A stretch of DNA of 63,436 bases from JAQWUY01 sp049615605 (GCA_049615605.1 JBMZFW010000001.1:1-63436); one strand, 5' to 3'; positions 51,648 through 61,434 are shown, counted from the stretch's first letter. Notes: generated by a model from the letters alone, not told the origin. Program-made: numbers and translations.

Positions 51648-52928
51648 TTAATCTTTCTTGATTACAGTTTTACCACCCATATATGGTTGTAATGCGTCTG
51701 GAACTGTAATTGAACCATCGGCATTTTGATAATTTTCCATTACTGCAATTAATGTACGACCAACCGCAAGACCAGAACCATTTAACGTGTGAACGAATTC
51801 CGTTCCTTTTTCGCCTTTTTTACGGTATCTGCCCTTCATACGACGGGCTTGGAAATCACCACAAGTTGAACAAGATGAAATTTCACGATATGTGTCTTGT
51901 CCTGGAACCCATACTTCAATATCATAAGTGCGTCTTGCACCGAAACCAGTATCGCCTGTACATAATTTAACCACACGGTATGGAAGTTTTAATTTTTTAA
52001 GGATATTTTCCGCACAACCAGTCATTCTTTCCAATTCTTCGTCTGATTTATCAGGTTCAACAATTGAAACCATTTCAACCTTATAAAACTGGTGTTGTCT
52101 TAACATACCCCTTGTATCACGACCCGCTGAACCAGCTTCACTGCGGAAACATAATGTCCACGCCGTCATTCGCTTTGGTAATTCAGATTGTTCAAAGATA
52201 GTATCATTTGCAAAATTCGTTAATGTTACTTCCGATGTTGGAATAAGGTAATGGTCAGCCGTTGTTTTAAATAAATCTTCTTCAAACTTTGGTAATTGAC
52301 CTGTTCCCATTAAAGCGTCTTGCTTAACAAGAACTGGTGTTTGATATTCCGTTAAACCGTGTTCTGTTGTATGGGTATCAAGCATTAATGTTGCAAGCGC
52401 CCTTTCCATTTGTGCAAGTTCTTTGTTTAATGTAACAAACCTTGAACCAGAAAGTTTTGCCGAATATTCAAAATCCATCATACCAAGATTTTCACCCAGT
52501 TCCCAATGTTCCTTTGCTTCAAAATCAAAGCTTGGAATATCGCCCACTGTACGAAGAAGTTCATTATCTTCTTCATCTGCACCTTCTGGAATATCAGGAT
52601 ACATAATGTTTGGCAGTGTTGATAATTGATATGTTAATTTTTCAGATAATTCACGCTCTTTATTTTCAAGACCTTGTAATTCATCTTTCATATCGGCAAC
52701 TTCTTGCATAATTTTTTCTGCATCAGCGTCTTGACCATTTGCCTTCATTACACCAATTTCTTTTGACTTGGCATTACGGGTTGCTTGTAATTCTTGCATT
52801 TCCGTTTGCGTATCACGGCGTTCTTTATCCAATTCCAAGATGGCTGGGCTTTGCTTATCAAGACCACGGCGTGCCATTTCATTGTCAAATTGTTCAGGGT
52901 TTTCACGAATAAACTTCAAGTCGTGCAT
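51648..52928 (-). CDS. serS: Seryl-tRNA synthetase
   Basis: The class II synthetase charges tRNA-Ser and tRNA-Sec. The 426-residue protein has an N-terminal antiparallel coiled coil (about 30-100) that grips the tRNA variable arm, motif 2 CFRSEAGSAGRDTRGMLRQHQF, and motif 3 LNGSGLAVGRTLIAVMEN. EISSCSTCGDFQARR carries the serine pocket. AAAAGGAAAG before the ATG lies in the end of tatC. Its tRNA-Ser(TGA) substrate is encoded at 19.2 kb. Confidence 0.97.
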   Translation of the reverse strand: MHDLKFIRENPEQFDNEMARRGLDKQSPAILELDKERRDTQTEMQELQATRNAKSKEIGVMKANGQDADAEKIMQEVADMKDELQGLENKERELSEKLTYQLSTLPNIMYPDIPEGADEEDNELLRTVGDIPSFDFEAKEHWELGENLGMMDFEYSAKLSGSRFVTLNKELAQMERALATLMLDTHTTEHGLTEYQTPVLVKQDALMGTGQLPKFEEDLFKTTADHYLIPTSEVTLTNFANDTIFEQSELPKRMTAWTLCFRSEAGSAGRDTRGMLRQHQFYKVEMVSIVEPDKSDEELERMTGCAENILKKLKLPYRVVKLCTGDTGFGARRTYDIEVWVPGQDTYREISSCSTCGDFQARRMKGRYRKKGEKGTEFVHTLNGSGLAVGRTLIAVMENYQNADGSITVPDALQPYMGGKTVIKKD

Positions 52929-52929
52929 T

Positions 52930-53706
52930 TTACTTTCCTTTTAATTTCTTTTTATTGTTTTTCTTTTTATCTGATTTCATAAAACCAGCAATAATAATAG
53001 ATATTTCATAAAGCAATATCATTGGTACAGCAAGTCCAATTTGCGATAACGGATCAGGTGGTGTTAAAACAGCCGCAACCACAAATGAAATTAATATGGC
53101 ATATCTGCGTTTTTGTTTTAAACCTTGGGATGATGTAATACCAACTTGTACCAATAACAATAACAATACTGGTAATTCAAAAGCCAAACCAAATGCAAAA
53201 ATAAGTCGCATTACCAAGCTAAGGTATTCATCAACTTTTGATTCAAGTTGAATTGATAAAGTATTGTCCCCGCCCATTTGTTCAAAACCAACAAAGAATT
53301 CCCATGCAACAGGAAGAACAAAGTAATACACAAATGCAGAACCAATAAAGAATAATATTGGTGTCATAATTAAAAATGGTAAAAATACCTTCTTTTCATT
53401 TTTATATAAACCTGGTGCAACAAACCCCCATATTTGTGTTGATATGATTGGAAACACAAACATAAACGATGCAAAGAATGCTAGCTTTACATTGGTAAAG
53501 AATTTTTCAGCAAGTCCAGTATAAATTAATCTGCGGTCTGATATATCGCCGAACACATCAACCAATGGTGCTGTTAAAAAGTTAAATATAAAGTCCGCAT
53601 AATAAAAACAAATAAAGAAACCAACCAGCAACGTGCCAAAGCTTATCATAAGCCTTGTGCGAAGCTCTTTTAAATGTGAAATAAATGTATCGTTAGTATT
53701 TTCCAT
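52930..53706 (-). CDS. tatC: Sec-independent translocase subunit TatC
   Basis: TatC recognises twin-arginine signal peptides. The 258-residue protein has six membrane helices and the conserved cytosolic N-terminus FISHLKELRTRL, FVAPGLYKNEKK with the first-loop Pro and Glu/Lys, and the Phe/Glu-rich periplasmic FVGFEQ region. The C-terminus is very Lys-rich. It overlaps tatB by 1 base. Confidence 0.96.
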   Translation of the reverse strand: MENTNDTFISHLKELRTRLMISFGTLLVGFFICFYYADFIFNFLTAPLVDVFGDISDRRLIYTGLAEKFFTNVKLAFFASFMFVFPIISTQIWGFVAPGLYKNEKKVFLPFLIMTPILFFIGSAFVYYFVLPVAWEFFVGFEQMGGDNTLSIQLESKVDEYLSLVMRLIFAFGLAFELPVLLLLLVQVGITSSQGLKQKRRYAILISFVVAAVLTPPDPLSQIGLAVPMILLYEISIIIAGFMKSDKKKNNKKKLKGK

Positions 53707-54059
53707 TATTTCTTAGACTTCTTTGTTTTTGATTTTTTAGACTTTGCTTTTTTAGATTTTGCTTTTTTCTTTGGCTTAACTTCATCATCAAATGCGTTGT
53801 TTTGGGCAAGCCTACGATTTGCTTCTTCTATGTTTTTTTCAAGATCAGCATTATTGCGTTTAAGCTCATCCATAATTTCAACATAATCTTCTTGGTCTGC
53901 GATATCATTCATAGTGCGGCTAAATTCGCTAGTCATATTGCGAATTTTTGATAAAATATTGCTAATGCCACGAATAACTTTTGGCATTTCCTTTGGTCCA
54001 ACCACAACAACAGCGATTGCACCAATCACAAGGATTTCAGACCAACCTAAATCAAGCAT
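53706..54059 (-). CDS. tatB: Sec-independent translocase subunit TatB
   Basis: The 117-residue protein has the TatB N-terminus DLGWSEILVIGAIAVVVVGPKEMPKVIRG, with Glu8 in the membrane helix, then an amphipathic helix. The C-terminus is a Lys/Ser/Thr tract of about 25 residues. It receives substrates from TatC. It lies 8 bases after tatA. Confidence 0.95.
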   Translation of the reverse strand: MLDLGWSEILVIGAIAVVVVGPKEMPKVIRGISNILSKIRNMTSEFSRTMNDIADQEDYVEIMDELKRNNADLEKNIEEANRRLAQNNAFDDEVKPKKKAKSKKAKSKKSKTKKSKK

Positions 54060-54067
54060 AATTTACC

Positions 54068-54232
54068 TTAATCTTTTTTAGATTTTTTAGAGTCGTCTTT
54101 TACGTTCTTTTTGAATTCTTTTAAGCCTTTGCCAAAATCACCCATAATGCGTGATAATTTACCGCCACCGCCAAATAAAACTAAAACGATAACTGCAACG
54201 ATTAACCAGTGCCAAATACTAAATGCGCCCAT
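54068..54232 (-). CDS. tatA: Sec-independent translocase subunit TatA
   Basis: This 54-residue ORF is easily missed. It begins MGAFSIWHWLIVAVIVLVLF, the TatA membrane helix, then GGGGKLSRIMGDFGKGLKEFKK, the hinge and amphipathic helix with the FGK-type Phe-Gly, and a Lys/Asp tail. TatA multimers form the passage for folded proteins. AAGGAG 7 bases before the ATG is an ideal ribosome site. First gene of tatABC-serS. Confidence 0.95.
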   Translation of the reverse strand: MGAFSIWHWLIVAVIVLVLFGGGGKLSRIMGDFGKGLKEFKKNVKDDSKKSKKD

Positions 54233-54270
54233 GATGAAGCTCCTTATTTTTATTATTTAATTCAATGTAA

Positions 54271-54299
54271 AATATAACTTAAAAATCAAGCATAGACAA
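54271..54299 (-). promoter_or_regulatory. Promoter of tatABC
   Basis: TTGTCT, 17 bases, TATATT on the minus strand, about 40 bases before the tatA start. Confidence 0.55.
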
Positions 54300-54303
54300 C
54301 GAT

Positions 54304-54975
54304 TTATTTTATTTTAGTAATCTTTTTGTTTTTTAATGAGTAAATTTTATCAGTCTTTTTTGCTAAATCCATATCATGGGTAACACAAAGCAATGAAAAA
54401 CCCTTTTTCTTTACAAGACCAATAAGCAAATCCCAAATCTTTTTTGTATTTTCATCGTCTAGATTTCCCGTTGGTTCATCAGCCAATATAATATTTGGAT
54501 TGTTTGCAATCCCCCTTGCAATGGCAACCCTTTGGGCTTCACCGCCTGATAATTTTAATGAAGATGAATTTGCCTTATCAGCAAGCCCCACTTCTTTTAA
54601 CAATTCAATTGCCCTTGCCTTTGATTCATTGCGTGAAACACCCGCAACCCACATTGGATAAGCAACATTTTCCCAAACATTAAATTCAGGTAATAAATTA
54701 TGGAATTGATAAATAAAACCAATATCATTTAAACGAATTTTTGTTTTTTTAGCTTCTGATAATTTATTAACATTTGTCCCTTTAACAACAACATCGCCAT
54801 CGTCATAACCATCCAATAATCCAGCAATATGTAGCAATGTTGATTTACCCGAACCACTTGACCCAACAAGGCTTACCGCTTCGCCAGACATTAATTTTAA
54901 ATCAATCCCGCTAAGTATTTCATCAACACCGTATGATTTTTTAATGTTTTTAATTTCAAGTAATGTATTAGTCAT
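54304..54975 (-). CDS. lolD: Lipoprotein-releasing ABC transporter ATPase LolD
   Basis: LolD powers release of outer-membrane lipoproteins from the inner membrane. The 223-residue ATPase has Walker A GSSGSGKST, signature LSGGEAQR, Walker B IILADEPTGNLD and the switch His in VTHDM. YQFHNLLPEFNVWENV is the Q-loop. Its start lies in the last 8 bases of the LolC/E gene, so pump and ATPase are co-translated. Confidence 0.93.
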   Translation of the reverse strand: MTNTLLEIKNIKKSYGVDEILSGIDLKLMSGEAVSLVGSSGSGKSTLLHIAGLLDGYDDGDVVVKGTNVNKLSEAKKTKIRLNDIGFIYQFHNLLPEFNVWENVAYPMWVAGVSRNESKARAIELLKEVGLADKANSSSLKLSGGEAQRVAIARGIANNPNIILADEPTGNLDDENTKKIWDLLIGLVKKKGFSLLCVTHDMDLAKKTDKIYSLKNKKITKIK

Positions 54976-56206
54976 TGCGAAGCCCTTGTACTGGGTTCAT
55001 ACGCCCCGCCCTTATGGCTGGGTAAAGCCCCGCCAGTAATGATAATGCAATACTGTATATAACAATTAATGTTAATTCATTTTCATTATAAACAATTGGA
55101 ATTTGGTTTAAGTGATATATTTCTGGATTAAATATTTCCACGCCAAAGTTGTTTTTTAAATATATACGAATTGTTTCAAGGTTATCAGCAACCAACACCC
55201 CAAGACCAAGTCCCAAGAATGTACCAATAAGCCCAATAAATGAACCAACGATAAAGAATATCTTAATTATTGAAAACCTGCTTACACCAAGTGTTCTTAG
55301 GATTGCGATTGATTTTTTATGGTCTTTTACAATCATAATCTGCCCAGTGATAATATTAAACACGGCGATTAAAATCATTACAGATAAAATAATAAACATT
55401 GTGTTTCGTTCCACTTCCAGTGCATTAAAGAACGAACTGTTTACCCTTGCCCATGCATCAACATATTTCACTTTAAATTTATTTTCGTGTTTTGCCACCC
55501 AATCATTTGCCTTATCCGCATCATCAAGGGTTGCCTCAATTTGTGTCACACCTTTTATACCAAAGAATTTTTGTGCCTTATGAAGTGGCATAAATATCAT
55601 ACCGTTATCATAACGATACATTCCAACTTCAAAGTAACCAACAACTTTGTATTTTTTAACCTTTGCCTTTGGAATTAACGCATTAACATCACCATCTGGT
55701 ATCATAAGGGCAATGCTGTCGCCTTTATAAATTCCATAGTTACGGGATAATCTTTTGCCAATTAATACACCTTGCCCTGTTTCAAAGTTTCTTAAATCAT
55801 TCTTTGAAATTGCTGTTTTGAAAATTTCACGATCTTTTAAAGACCGTACCCTTACCCCACGCACAATAATACCACGGGAATTTGACCCCGCACTTAACAA
55901 TGCACTTTTCTGCAGGTACCCAGTTGCGGAACGGATATCTTTGTACCCTTGTAATTGTTTTTCAATTACTTTGTAATTTGTGATACTGTTTGCACCGTTG
56001 CTAAGGGTAACGTGTCCATTAATACCAAGGACTTTCATTAATAATTCTTGGCGGAAACCACCCATTACTGACATTACAAGGACAAGGGCACAAACCCCAA
56101 GTATAATGCCAACAAGGGCGAACCAACTTACAACCGATATAAAGTTATCGTCCTTTTTTGAACGAACATATCGCCACGCAGTTAACAGTTCAAATCGTGA
56201 AAACAT
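54968..56206 (-). CDS. Lipoprotein-releasing ABC transporter permease, LolC/LolE type
   Basis: The 412-residue protein has the MacB/FtsX-type plan: one N-terminal membrane helix (WFALVGIILGVCALVLVMSV), a periplasmic domain of about 200 residues, and three C-terminal helices ending with LAGLYPAIRAGRMNPVQGLRND. FSRFELLTAWRYVRSKK is the typical LolC/E start. Only one permease gene is present next to lolD, so it may act as a LolF-like homodimer (inference). It overlaps proS by 1 base. Confidence 0.92.
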   Translation of the reverse strand: MFSRFELLTAWRYVRSKKDDNFISVVSWFALVGIILGVCALVLVMSVMGGFRQELLMKVLGINGHVTLSNGANSITNYKVIEKQLQGYKDIRSATGYLQKSALLSAGSNSRGIIVRGVRVRSLKDREIFKTAISKNDLRNFETGQGVLIGKRLSRNYGIYKGDSIALMIPDGDVNALIPKAKVKKYKVVGYFEVGMYRYDNGMIFMPLHKAQKFFGIKGVTQIEATLDDADKANDWVAKHENKFKVKYVDAWARVNSSFFNALEVERNTMFIILSVMILIAVFNIITGQIMIVKDHKKSIAILRTLGVSRFSIIKIFFIVGSFIGLIGTFLGLGLGVLVADNLETIRIYLKNNFGVEIFNPEIYHLNQIPIVYNENELTLIVIYSIALSLLAGLYPAIRAGRMNPVQGLRND

Positions 56207-57552
56207 TAATTACCTTTTACTTTTTCCATTGCTTGGGCAAATGTCATTTCTTCTGATGAACCATCTTTTCTATTTTTAAGTTCAACTAAGCCTTTTTCCA
56301 ATGACTTTTTACCAACAACAATAAACCACGGAAGACCAATTAATTCCATATCCGCAAATTTTGCACCTGCCCCCATATCGCGGTCATCGTATGCAACCTC
56401 AATACCAGCATCTTGTAATTGTTCGTAATATTCTTCACAAGCATTTACACAATTTTCATCTTTGCCCGATACATTAATTAAGGCAACATCAAATGGTGCA
56501 ACAGATTGCGGGAATAAAATACCTTTATCATCGTGGAATGCTTCAATAATTGCGGCAAATACACGGCTTACCCCAATACCATATGAACCCATGTGTACTG
56601 GTGTTAATTTACCATCACTATCGGCAACCTTTAAGCCCATTGGTTCTGAATACTTTGTACCAAAGTAAAAAATATGACCAACTTCAATACCGCGGGTTGC
56701 AACTTTTTTACTTTCGTCAACTTTGTTCCATTCATCTTCAACAAACATTTCATCAGTTGAAGCATACTTTTCAGTCCATTTATCAACAAGCGGTTGTAAA
56801 TCACCACGATAATCAACTTTTTCATCTAGGATATTATAATCAAGAACATCTTTATCACAGAATACTTCACTTTCACCTGTATCAGCTAAAATAATAAATT
56901 CGTGGCTTAATTTTCCACCAATTGGACCAGTATCAGCCTGCATTGGAATTGCTTTAACCCCAAGGCGTGCAAATGTGCGTAAATATGAAATAAATATCTT
57001 GTTATATATTTTTTGGTGTTCTTCTTCACTTATTGCAAAGCCATAACCATCTTTCATTAAGAATTCACGCCCACGCATAACGCCGAACCTTGGACGAATT
57101 TCATCACGGAATTTCCATTGAATTTGGAAAATATTTTTCGGTAAATCTTTGTACGATTGTGCAAAGTTTGAAAAGATGTCCGTTATCATTTCTTCATTTG
57201 TTGGACCAAATAACATTTCTTGTTCGTGACGATCTGTAATTCGTAACATTTCTTGACCATAATCGTCATAACGACCAGACTTCTTCCATAAATCAGCTGA
57301 TTGGATTGTTGGCATTAACATTTCACAAGCACCAATTTTGTTTTGTTCCTGTGAAATAATTTCAGAAATTTTTGTAAGAATACGATAACCAAGTGGCAAC
57401 CAAGAATAAATACCAGAACTTTCCTGTCTTATCATACCGCTACGCAACATTAATTGATGGCTTACAATTTGTGCATCAGATGGTGCATTTCTTAGCGTTG
57501 GCATAAAAAATTCAGTAAGACGAACGCCTTTACAAAGTTTAGTTGTTTGCAT
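56206..57552 (-). CDS. proS: Prolyl-tRNA synthetase (short, alphaproteobacterial type)
   Basis: The class II synthetase charges tRNA-Pro. The 448-residue protein has SHQLMLRSGMIRQESSGIYSWLP, the TNEE motif GPTNEEMITDI, motif 2 WKFRDEIRPRFGVMRGREFLMKDGYGF and motif 3 GSYGIGVSRVFAAI. It lacks the INS editing domain, as expected for this short form. The ATG at 57552 follows AAGGA by 10 bases. The order proS-lolC-lolD is widespread. Confidence 0.96.
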   Translation of the reverse strand: MQTTKLCKGVRLTEFFMPTLRNAPSDAQIVSHQLMLRSGMIRQESSGIYSWLPLGYRILTKISEIISQEQNKIGACEMLMPTIQSADLWKKSGRYDDYGQEMLRITDRHEQEMLFGPTNEEMITDIFSNFAQSYKDLPKNIFQIQWKFRDEIRPRFGVMRGREFLMKDGYGFAISEEEHQKIYNKIFISYLRTFARLGVKAIPMQADTGPIGGKLSHEFIILADTGESEVFCDKDVLDYNILDEKVDYRGDLQPLVDKWTEKYASTDEMFVEDEWNKVDESKKVATRGIEVGHIFYFGTKYSEPMGLKVADSDGKLTPVHMGSYGIGVSRVFAAIIEAFHDDKGILFPQSVAPFDVALINVSGKDENCVNACEEYYEQLQDAGIEVAYDDRDMGAGAKFADMELIGLPWFIVVGKKSLEKGLVELKNRKDGSSEEMTFAQAMEKVKGN

Positions 57553-57627
57553 TTATTATTATTCCTTAAATCGCAATGTTAGTTTGTTTTTTAATAAACT
57601 ACTAAAAAATTGGGATAAAGTATAGTT

Positions 57628-59265
57628 TTATTTTACTTTACGGTTTGTAAAATATGACAAAATAATCACTGGTATCATACCAAGGGCTACCATTATTAAC
57701 GCCCCTATTGATGCTTGTTCAATTAAATCATCACTGGCAAATTGGTATACATATGTTGCAAGGGTTTCGTAATTAAATGGTCTTAACAACAATGTTGCGG
57801 GCAATTCCTTAACAATATCAACAAATACAATAATTGCCCCCGATATAAGCCCTGTCTTAATTAATGGAAAATGAATCTTTGAAATAATATTAAGTTTTGA
57901 ATGCCCCATAAGTTTGGCAACATCGTCCATAGTATAACTTACCCTTTGCAATGAATTTTCCACAGAACCAACACCAACATTAATAAATTTAGCCACATAA
58001 GCATAAATAAGAAGCATTGTTCCGCCTGATAATAATAATCCCGTACTTATATTAAAGTATTCAATCATAATTCCATCAATCAAATTGTCAAAGTTTGCAA
58101 ATGGAATGAATACCCCAATTGCAAATACCCCGCCTGGAACCGCATACCCCGAACGGGCAAAAGCAATTAAAGCATTATTGATTTTTAAATGACCTTTGGC
58201 ACGACTGTAATAACCAAGCAATATACTGAAAAACATGACAATTACCACGCCAAGGCTAGCAAGCGATAATGAATTAAGTAAGTATTCAGTGTATTTGCTA
58301 GTATATGCTTGTTCAAAAAACCTTATTGAATAATCAAGCAATATCCCCGCAGGGATTACAAACCCCATAAATACCAAGCCCCAACAAAAAACAACACTTA
58401 ATATTTTTTTATATTTACTTAATTCAATTAATTTATATGGTTTTACCAAGCTGTTTGTTGATAAATATATACTTTGCTTATTGCGGTAAAACTTATCCAT
58501 ATACAGCAGTAAAAATACAAATATTAACATTACCAATGCAATTTGTGATGCAAAGCCCACATCATTCATTTCAAGCCATACATCGTATATGGCAAATGTA
58601 AGTGTGTGAATGCCAAACAATGAAACCACGCCAAAATCACCCATTGTTTCCATTAATACCAATATTGAACCAACAAATATTGAAGGAAGTGCAATTGGTA
58701 ATGATACTTTAAAGAAACTGCTTGTTGCGGAATGCCCCATCACCTTTGTAATTTCAAGAACATATCCCGATTGCTGAATAAACGAAGCCCTTGCCATTAA
58801 ATAAACATACGGATACATAACAATGGCACTTACAAATACTGCACCCCACATTGTACGGAAATCAAAGAATGAATATTCAGTGTATGAAGTATATCCAAAT
58901 ATTGCCCTGTATATGGTTTGAACAAGACCAGAATATTCAAAAAATTCTGCATAAACAAATGCAACTACATAAGCGGGAATTGCAAATGGGAATAATAATG
59001 CCCATTGTAATATTTTTCTTGATGGAATGTTAATTACACTTACAATCCACGCACTTAATGTGCCAAGCACAGTTGCCAATATACAAGTGCCAAAAGTGTA
59101 AATTAAAGTATTAACTAAATAACCAGGAAATACCGTTGATAAGTAATGTTTCCACATTGATTCTTCGGGGAATAATGCCAAAACGAAAATAGCAATAAGG
59201 GGAATTGCAATTATTAATGCAATCCCCCCTATTGTAAATTGTAAGTACTTAGTATTTTGAATCAT
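57628..59265 (-). CDS. fbpB: Iron(III) ABC transporter permease (FbpB/AfuB type)
   Basis: The 545-residue protein is a fused double permease: two halves of about six membrane helices each, typical of ferric iron importers. EAA-type cytosolic loops occur in both, around LEITKVMGHSATSSFFKVSLP and YTMDDVAKLMGHSKLNIISKIHFPL. It forms the channel for iron handed over by FbpA. It lies 18 bases after fbpA. Confidence 0.92.
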   Translation of the reverse strand: MIQNTKYLQFTIGGIALIIAIPLIAIFVLALFPEESMWKHYLSTVFPGYLVNTLIYTFGTCILATVLGTLSAWIVSVINIPSRKILQWALLFPFAIPAYVVAFVYAEFFEYSGLVQTIYRAIFGYTSYTEYSFFDFRTMWGAVFVSAIVMYPYVYLMARASFIQQSGYVLEITKVMGHSATSSFFKVSLPIALPSIFVGSILVLMETMGDFGVVSLFGIHTLTFAIYDVWLEMNDVGFASQIALVMLIFVFLLLYMDKFYRNKQSIYLSTNSLVKPYKLIELSKYKKILSVVFCWGLVFMGFVIPAGILLDYSIRFFEQAYTSKYTEYLLNSLSLASLGVVIVMFFSILLGYYSRAKGHLKINNALIAFARSGYAVPGGVFAIGVFIPFANFDNLIDGIMIEYFNISTGLLLSGGTMLLIYAYVAKFINVGVGSVENSLQRVSYTMDDVAKLMGHSKLNIISKIHFPLIKTGLISGAIIVFVDIVKELPATLLLRPFNYETLATYVYQFASDDLIEQASIGALIMVALGMIPVIILSYFTNRKVK

Positions 59266-59283
59266 ACCTTATACTAATTTATC

Positions 59284-60306
59284 TTAGTCGTTAAAACCAG
59301 TTTTATTTACTAGCTTCACCGCATCTTTTGCTTCATCAGCAATGTCTGATAAGCTTACAGATGTATCAATTTTAAGTTTACCACCTGCACTTTTGTGCCA
59401 AGATTTAACTTTGTCTGATACAGAAACCCTTGAGTTCACAGGCATTTCATTGTTACCTTCTGCATAAAGTTTTTGTGCGTAATCAGATGTTAAGAATTCA
59501 ATTAATTCAATCGCAACATCTTTGTTTTTCGCATACTTTGTTAAGGCGATACCAGCAAGGTTCGTGTGAACACCTTTGCCTGCTTGGTCTGGCCATACTA
59601 AGTTAACTGAATTAGCCCAAGCAATCTGGTCTTTATTCTTAAGCATTTTACCATAGTAGTAATCATTACCAACTGCGATATCACAAACACCTTCGTATAC
59701 AGCTTTAACCTGTGCACGGTCATTACCTTTTGGTTTGCGTGCTAAGTTTGCTTTTAAGCCTTCTAACCACTGTTTAGCTTTCGCTTCACCGTGACGGTTA
59801 ATCATATAAGAGATTAAACCAATATTGTATTTGTTAGTACCAGAACGGATACAGATTTTACCTTTCCATTTTGGATCAGCTAAGTCCATATAAGTTTTGA
59901 TAGCACCTTTTTTTACACGATCTTTTGAAGTGTAAATAATTCTTGCGCGTTGTGATAAACCAATCCATTCACCATCTTCATCACGGAAGTTAGCAGGAAC
60001 ATTTTTATTTACAACAGAAGAATCAACTTCTTGTGAAAGATCCATCTTTTTGATTTTGTGTAAATTAGAAATATCAACAGTCATAATCACATCAGCTTTT
60101 GTGTTTTTGCCTTCTGATTTTACTTTTTGTAATAAACCTTTTTTCGCAACAAGAACATTTACTTTGTGACCTGTTTTCTTTTCAAATTCAGCGAATAACT
60201 GTTTTGTTAAGAATGCTTGGCGGTATGAATAAACATTCACTTCACCAGCCATTGCACTAGTTGCAACGAAAGCCGTTGCCAATGAACCTAGTAATATTTT
60301 TTTCAT
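59284..60306 (-). CDS. fbpA: Iron(III)-binding periplasmic protein
   Basis: The 340-residue solute-binding protein has a signal peptide (LLGSLATAFVATSAMAGE) and starts its mature part with VNVYSYRQ, like FutA and Idi proteins. Tyr residues in NDYYYGKML are the expected ferric iron ligands; the early Tyr residues may complete the site. DVIMTVDISNL and RIIYTSKD are family segments. It has its own promoter downstream of fbpC, so binding protein can be made in excess over the ATPase. Confidence 0.93.
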   Translation of the reverse strand: MKKILLGSLATAFVATSAMAGEVNVYSYRQAFLTKQLFAEFEKKTGHKVNVLVAKKGLLQKVKSEGKNTKADVIMTVDISNLHKIKKMDLSQEVDSSVVNKNVPANFRDEDGEWIGLSQRARIIYTSKDRVKKGAIKTYMDLADPKWKGKICIRSGTNKYNIGLISYMINRHGEAKAKQWLEGLKANLARKPKGNDRAQVKAVYEGVCDIAVGNDYYYGKMLKNKDQIAWANSVNLVWPDQAGKGVHTNLAGIALTKYAKNKDVAIELIEFLTSDYAQKLYAEGNNEMPVNSRVSVSDKVKSWHKSAGGKLKIDTSVSLSDIADEAKDAVKLVNKTGFND

Positions 60307-60331
60307 TATTTTTACTCTTTAAAATTAAATG

Positions 60332-60350
60332 GTACGAATTTTGTACGAAT
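60332..60350. promoter_or_regulatory. Direct repeat GTACGAAT x2, candidate operator of fbpA
   Basis: GTACGAAT at 60332-60339 and 60343-60350 repeats with an 11-base period. On the minus strand it spans the predicted fbpA transcription start, a position suited to repression. It does not match a Fur, Irr or RirA consensus that I can recall. Confidence 0.45.
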
Positions 60351-60353
60351 ATA

Positions 60354-60381
60354 ATTTAACAAAAGCGACACCCTATGTCAA
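60354..60381 (-). promoter_or_regulatory. Promoter of fbpA-fbpB
   Basis: A perfect TTGACA -35, 16 bases, and TTAAAT (4 of 6) on the minus strand, within the 87-base gap between fbpC and fbpA. Confidence 0.6.
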
Positions 60382-60393
60382 TACAATACTGTA

Positions 60394-61434
60394 TTAGTCC
60401 TTAAAGACAAAAACTAGCTTCTGATTATAAGAAATATCAACGCTTTCACCTTCTTTAAAATCGTGCATATTATCAATGCGACAATGCAGGTGAATATCAT
60501 TCGGGCAATCAATGTGAATTAAATCCATTGCCCCAAGGTTTTTAATTTGTTGAATTTTATTTTTTGTATTTGTTTTTTTGGATAATTTTATCGCCTCTGA
60601 CCTTATAATAACTTTTGCATTATCAGTATCAGATAAATTTGTTTTAAATTCGCCAATATCCGTTATCGCCACATTATTTTTAATTTTTGCGGGGATAACA
60701 TTAACTTCACCAAAGAAATTAGATATAAATTCATTCTTTGGATTGAAATATAGATCTTTTGGGCTTCCGTGTTGTAAAACCTTGCCATTATTAATAAGAA
60801 CAATTTTATCGGACATAAACATTGCTTCTTGTGGGCAATGTGTCACAATTAATGCAGAACAGCCAATTTGTTTAATAATGTGTAATGTTTCGTCCCTTAA
60901 CTTATCACGCAACTTTGCATCAAGGTGTGAAAATGGTTCATCCATTAAAATAAGTTTTGGATTTGGTGCAATTGCCCTAGCAAGTGATACCCTTTGCTGT
61001 TGCCCGCCTGATAATTCATAAGGGTATTTATCTTTGTAATCAGACATACCAACCAGTTTCAATGTTTTTTCAACTATTTTTTCTTTGGATTCTTTGCTTT
61101 CATTAATCAAACAAAATGCAACATTCTGGCAAACTGTTAAATGTGGAAACAACGCAAATTCTTGAAACATTACACTTACATTGCGATTTTCAGGTGGGAT
61201 AATAATTTTATTTGCCCCACTTGCCAGCTTTGAATGAATTTTAATTTCACCTGTATTTGGGGTTTCCGTACCAGAAATCAATCTTAACAATGTTGTTTTA
61301 CCAGAACCAGATTCACCAAGTAATGAAACAATATCACCTTCGCCAATTGAAAAGTTAAAATCATCAAATATATTTTTCCCACCCTTTTCATAAAAATAAA
61401 AAAGATTTGATATTTCCAAAATATTTTGTTGCAT
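60394..61434 (-). CDS. fbpC: Iron(III) ABC transporter ATPase
   Basis: The 346-residue ATPase has Walker A GESGSGKTT, Q-loop VMFQEFALFPHLTV, signature LSGGQQQRVSLARA, Walker B LILMDEPFSHLDAKLR and switch His in VTHCPQEAMFMSD. A C-terminal regulatory domain follows (about 240-346) as in FbpC. AAGGA lies before the ATG. First gene of the fbpC-fbpA-fbpB set and divergent from cysK with only 55 bases between. Confidence 0.92.
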   Translation of the reverse strand: MQQNILEISNLFYFYEKGGKNIFDDFNFSIGEGDIVSLLGESGSGKTTLLRLISGTETPNTGEIKIHSKLASGANKIIIPPENRNVSVMFQEFALFPHLTVCQNVAFCLINESKESKEKIVEKTLKLVGMSDYKDKYPYELSGGQQQRVSLARAIAPNPKLILMDEPFSHLDAKLRDKLRDETLHIIKQIGCSALIVTHCPQEAMFMSDKIVLINNGKVLQHGSPKDLYFNPKNEFISNFFGEVNVIPAKIKNNVAITDIGEFKTNLSDTDNAKVIIRSEAIKLSKKTNTKNKIQQIKNLGAMDLIHIDCPNDIHLHCRIDNMHDFKEGESVDISYNQKLVFVFKD

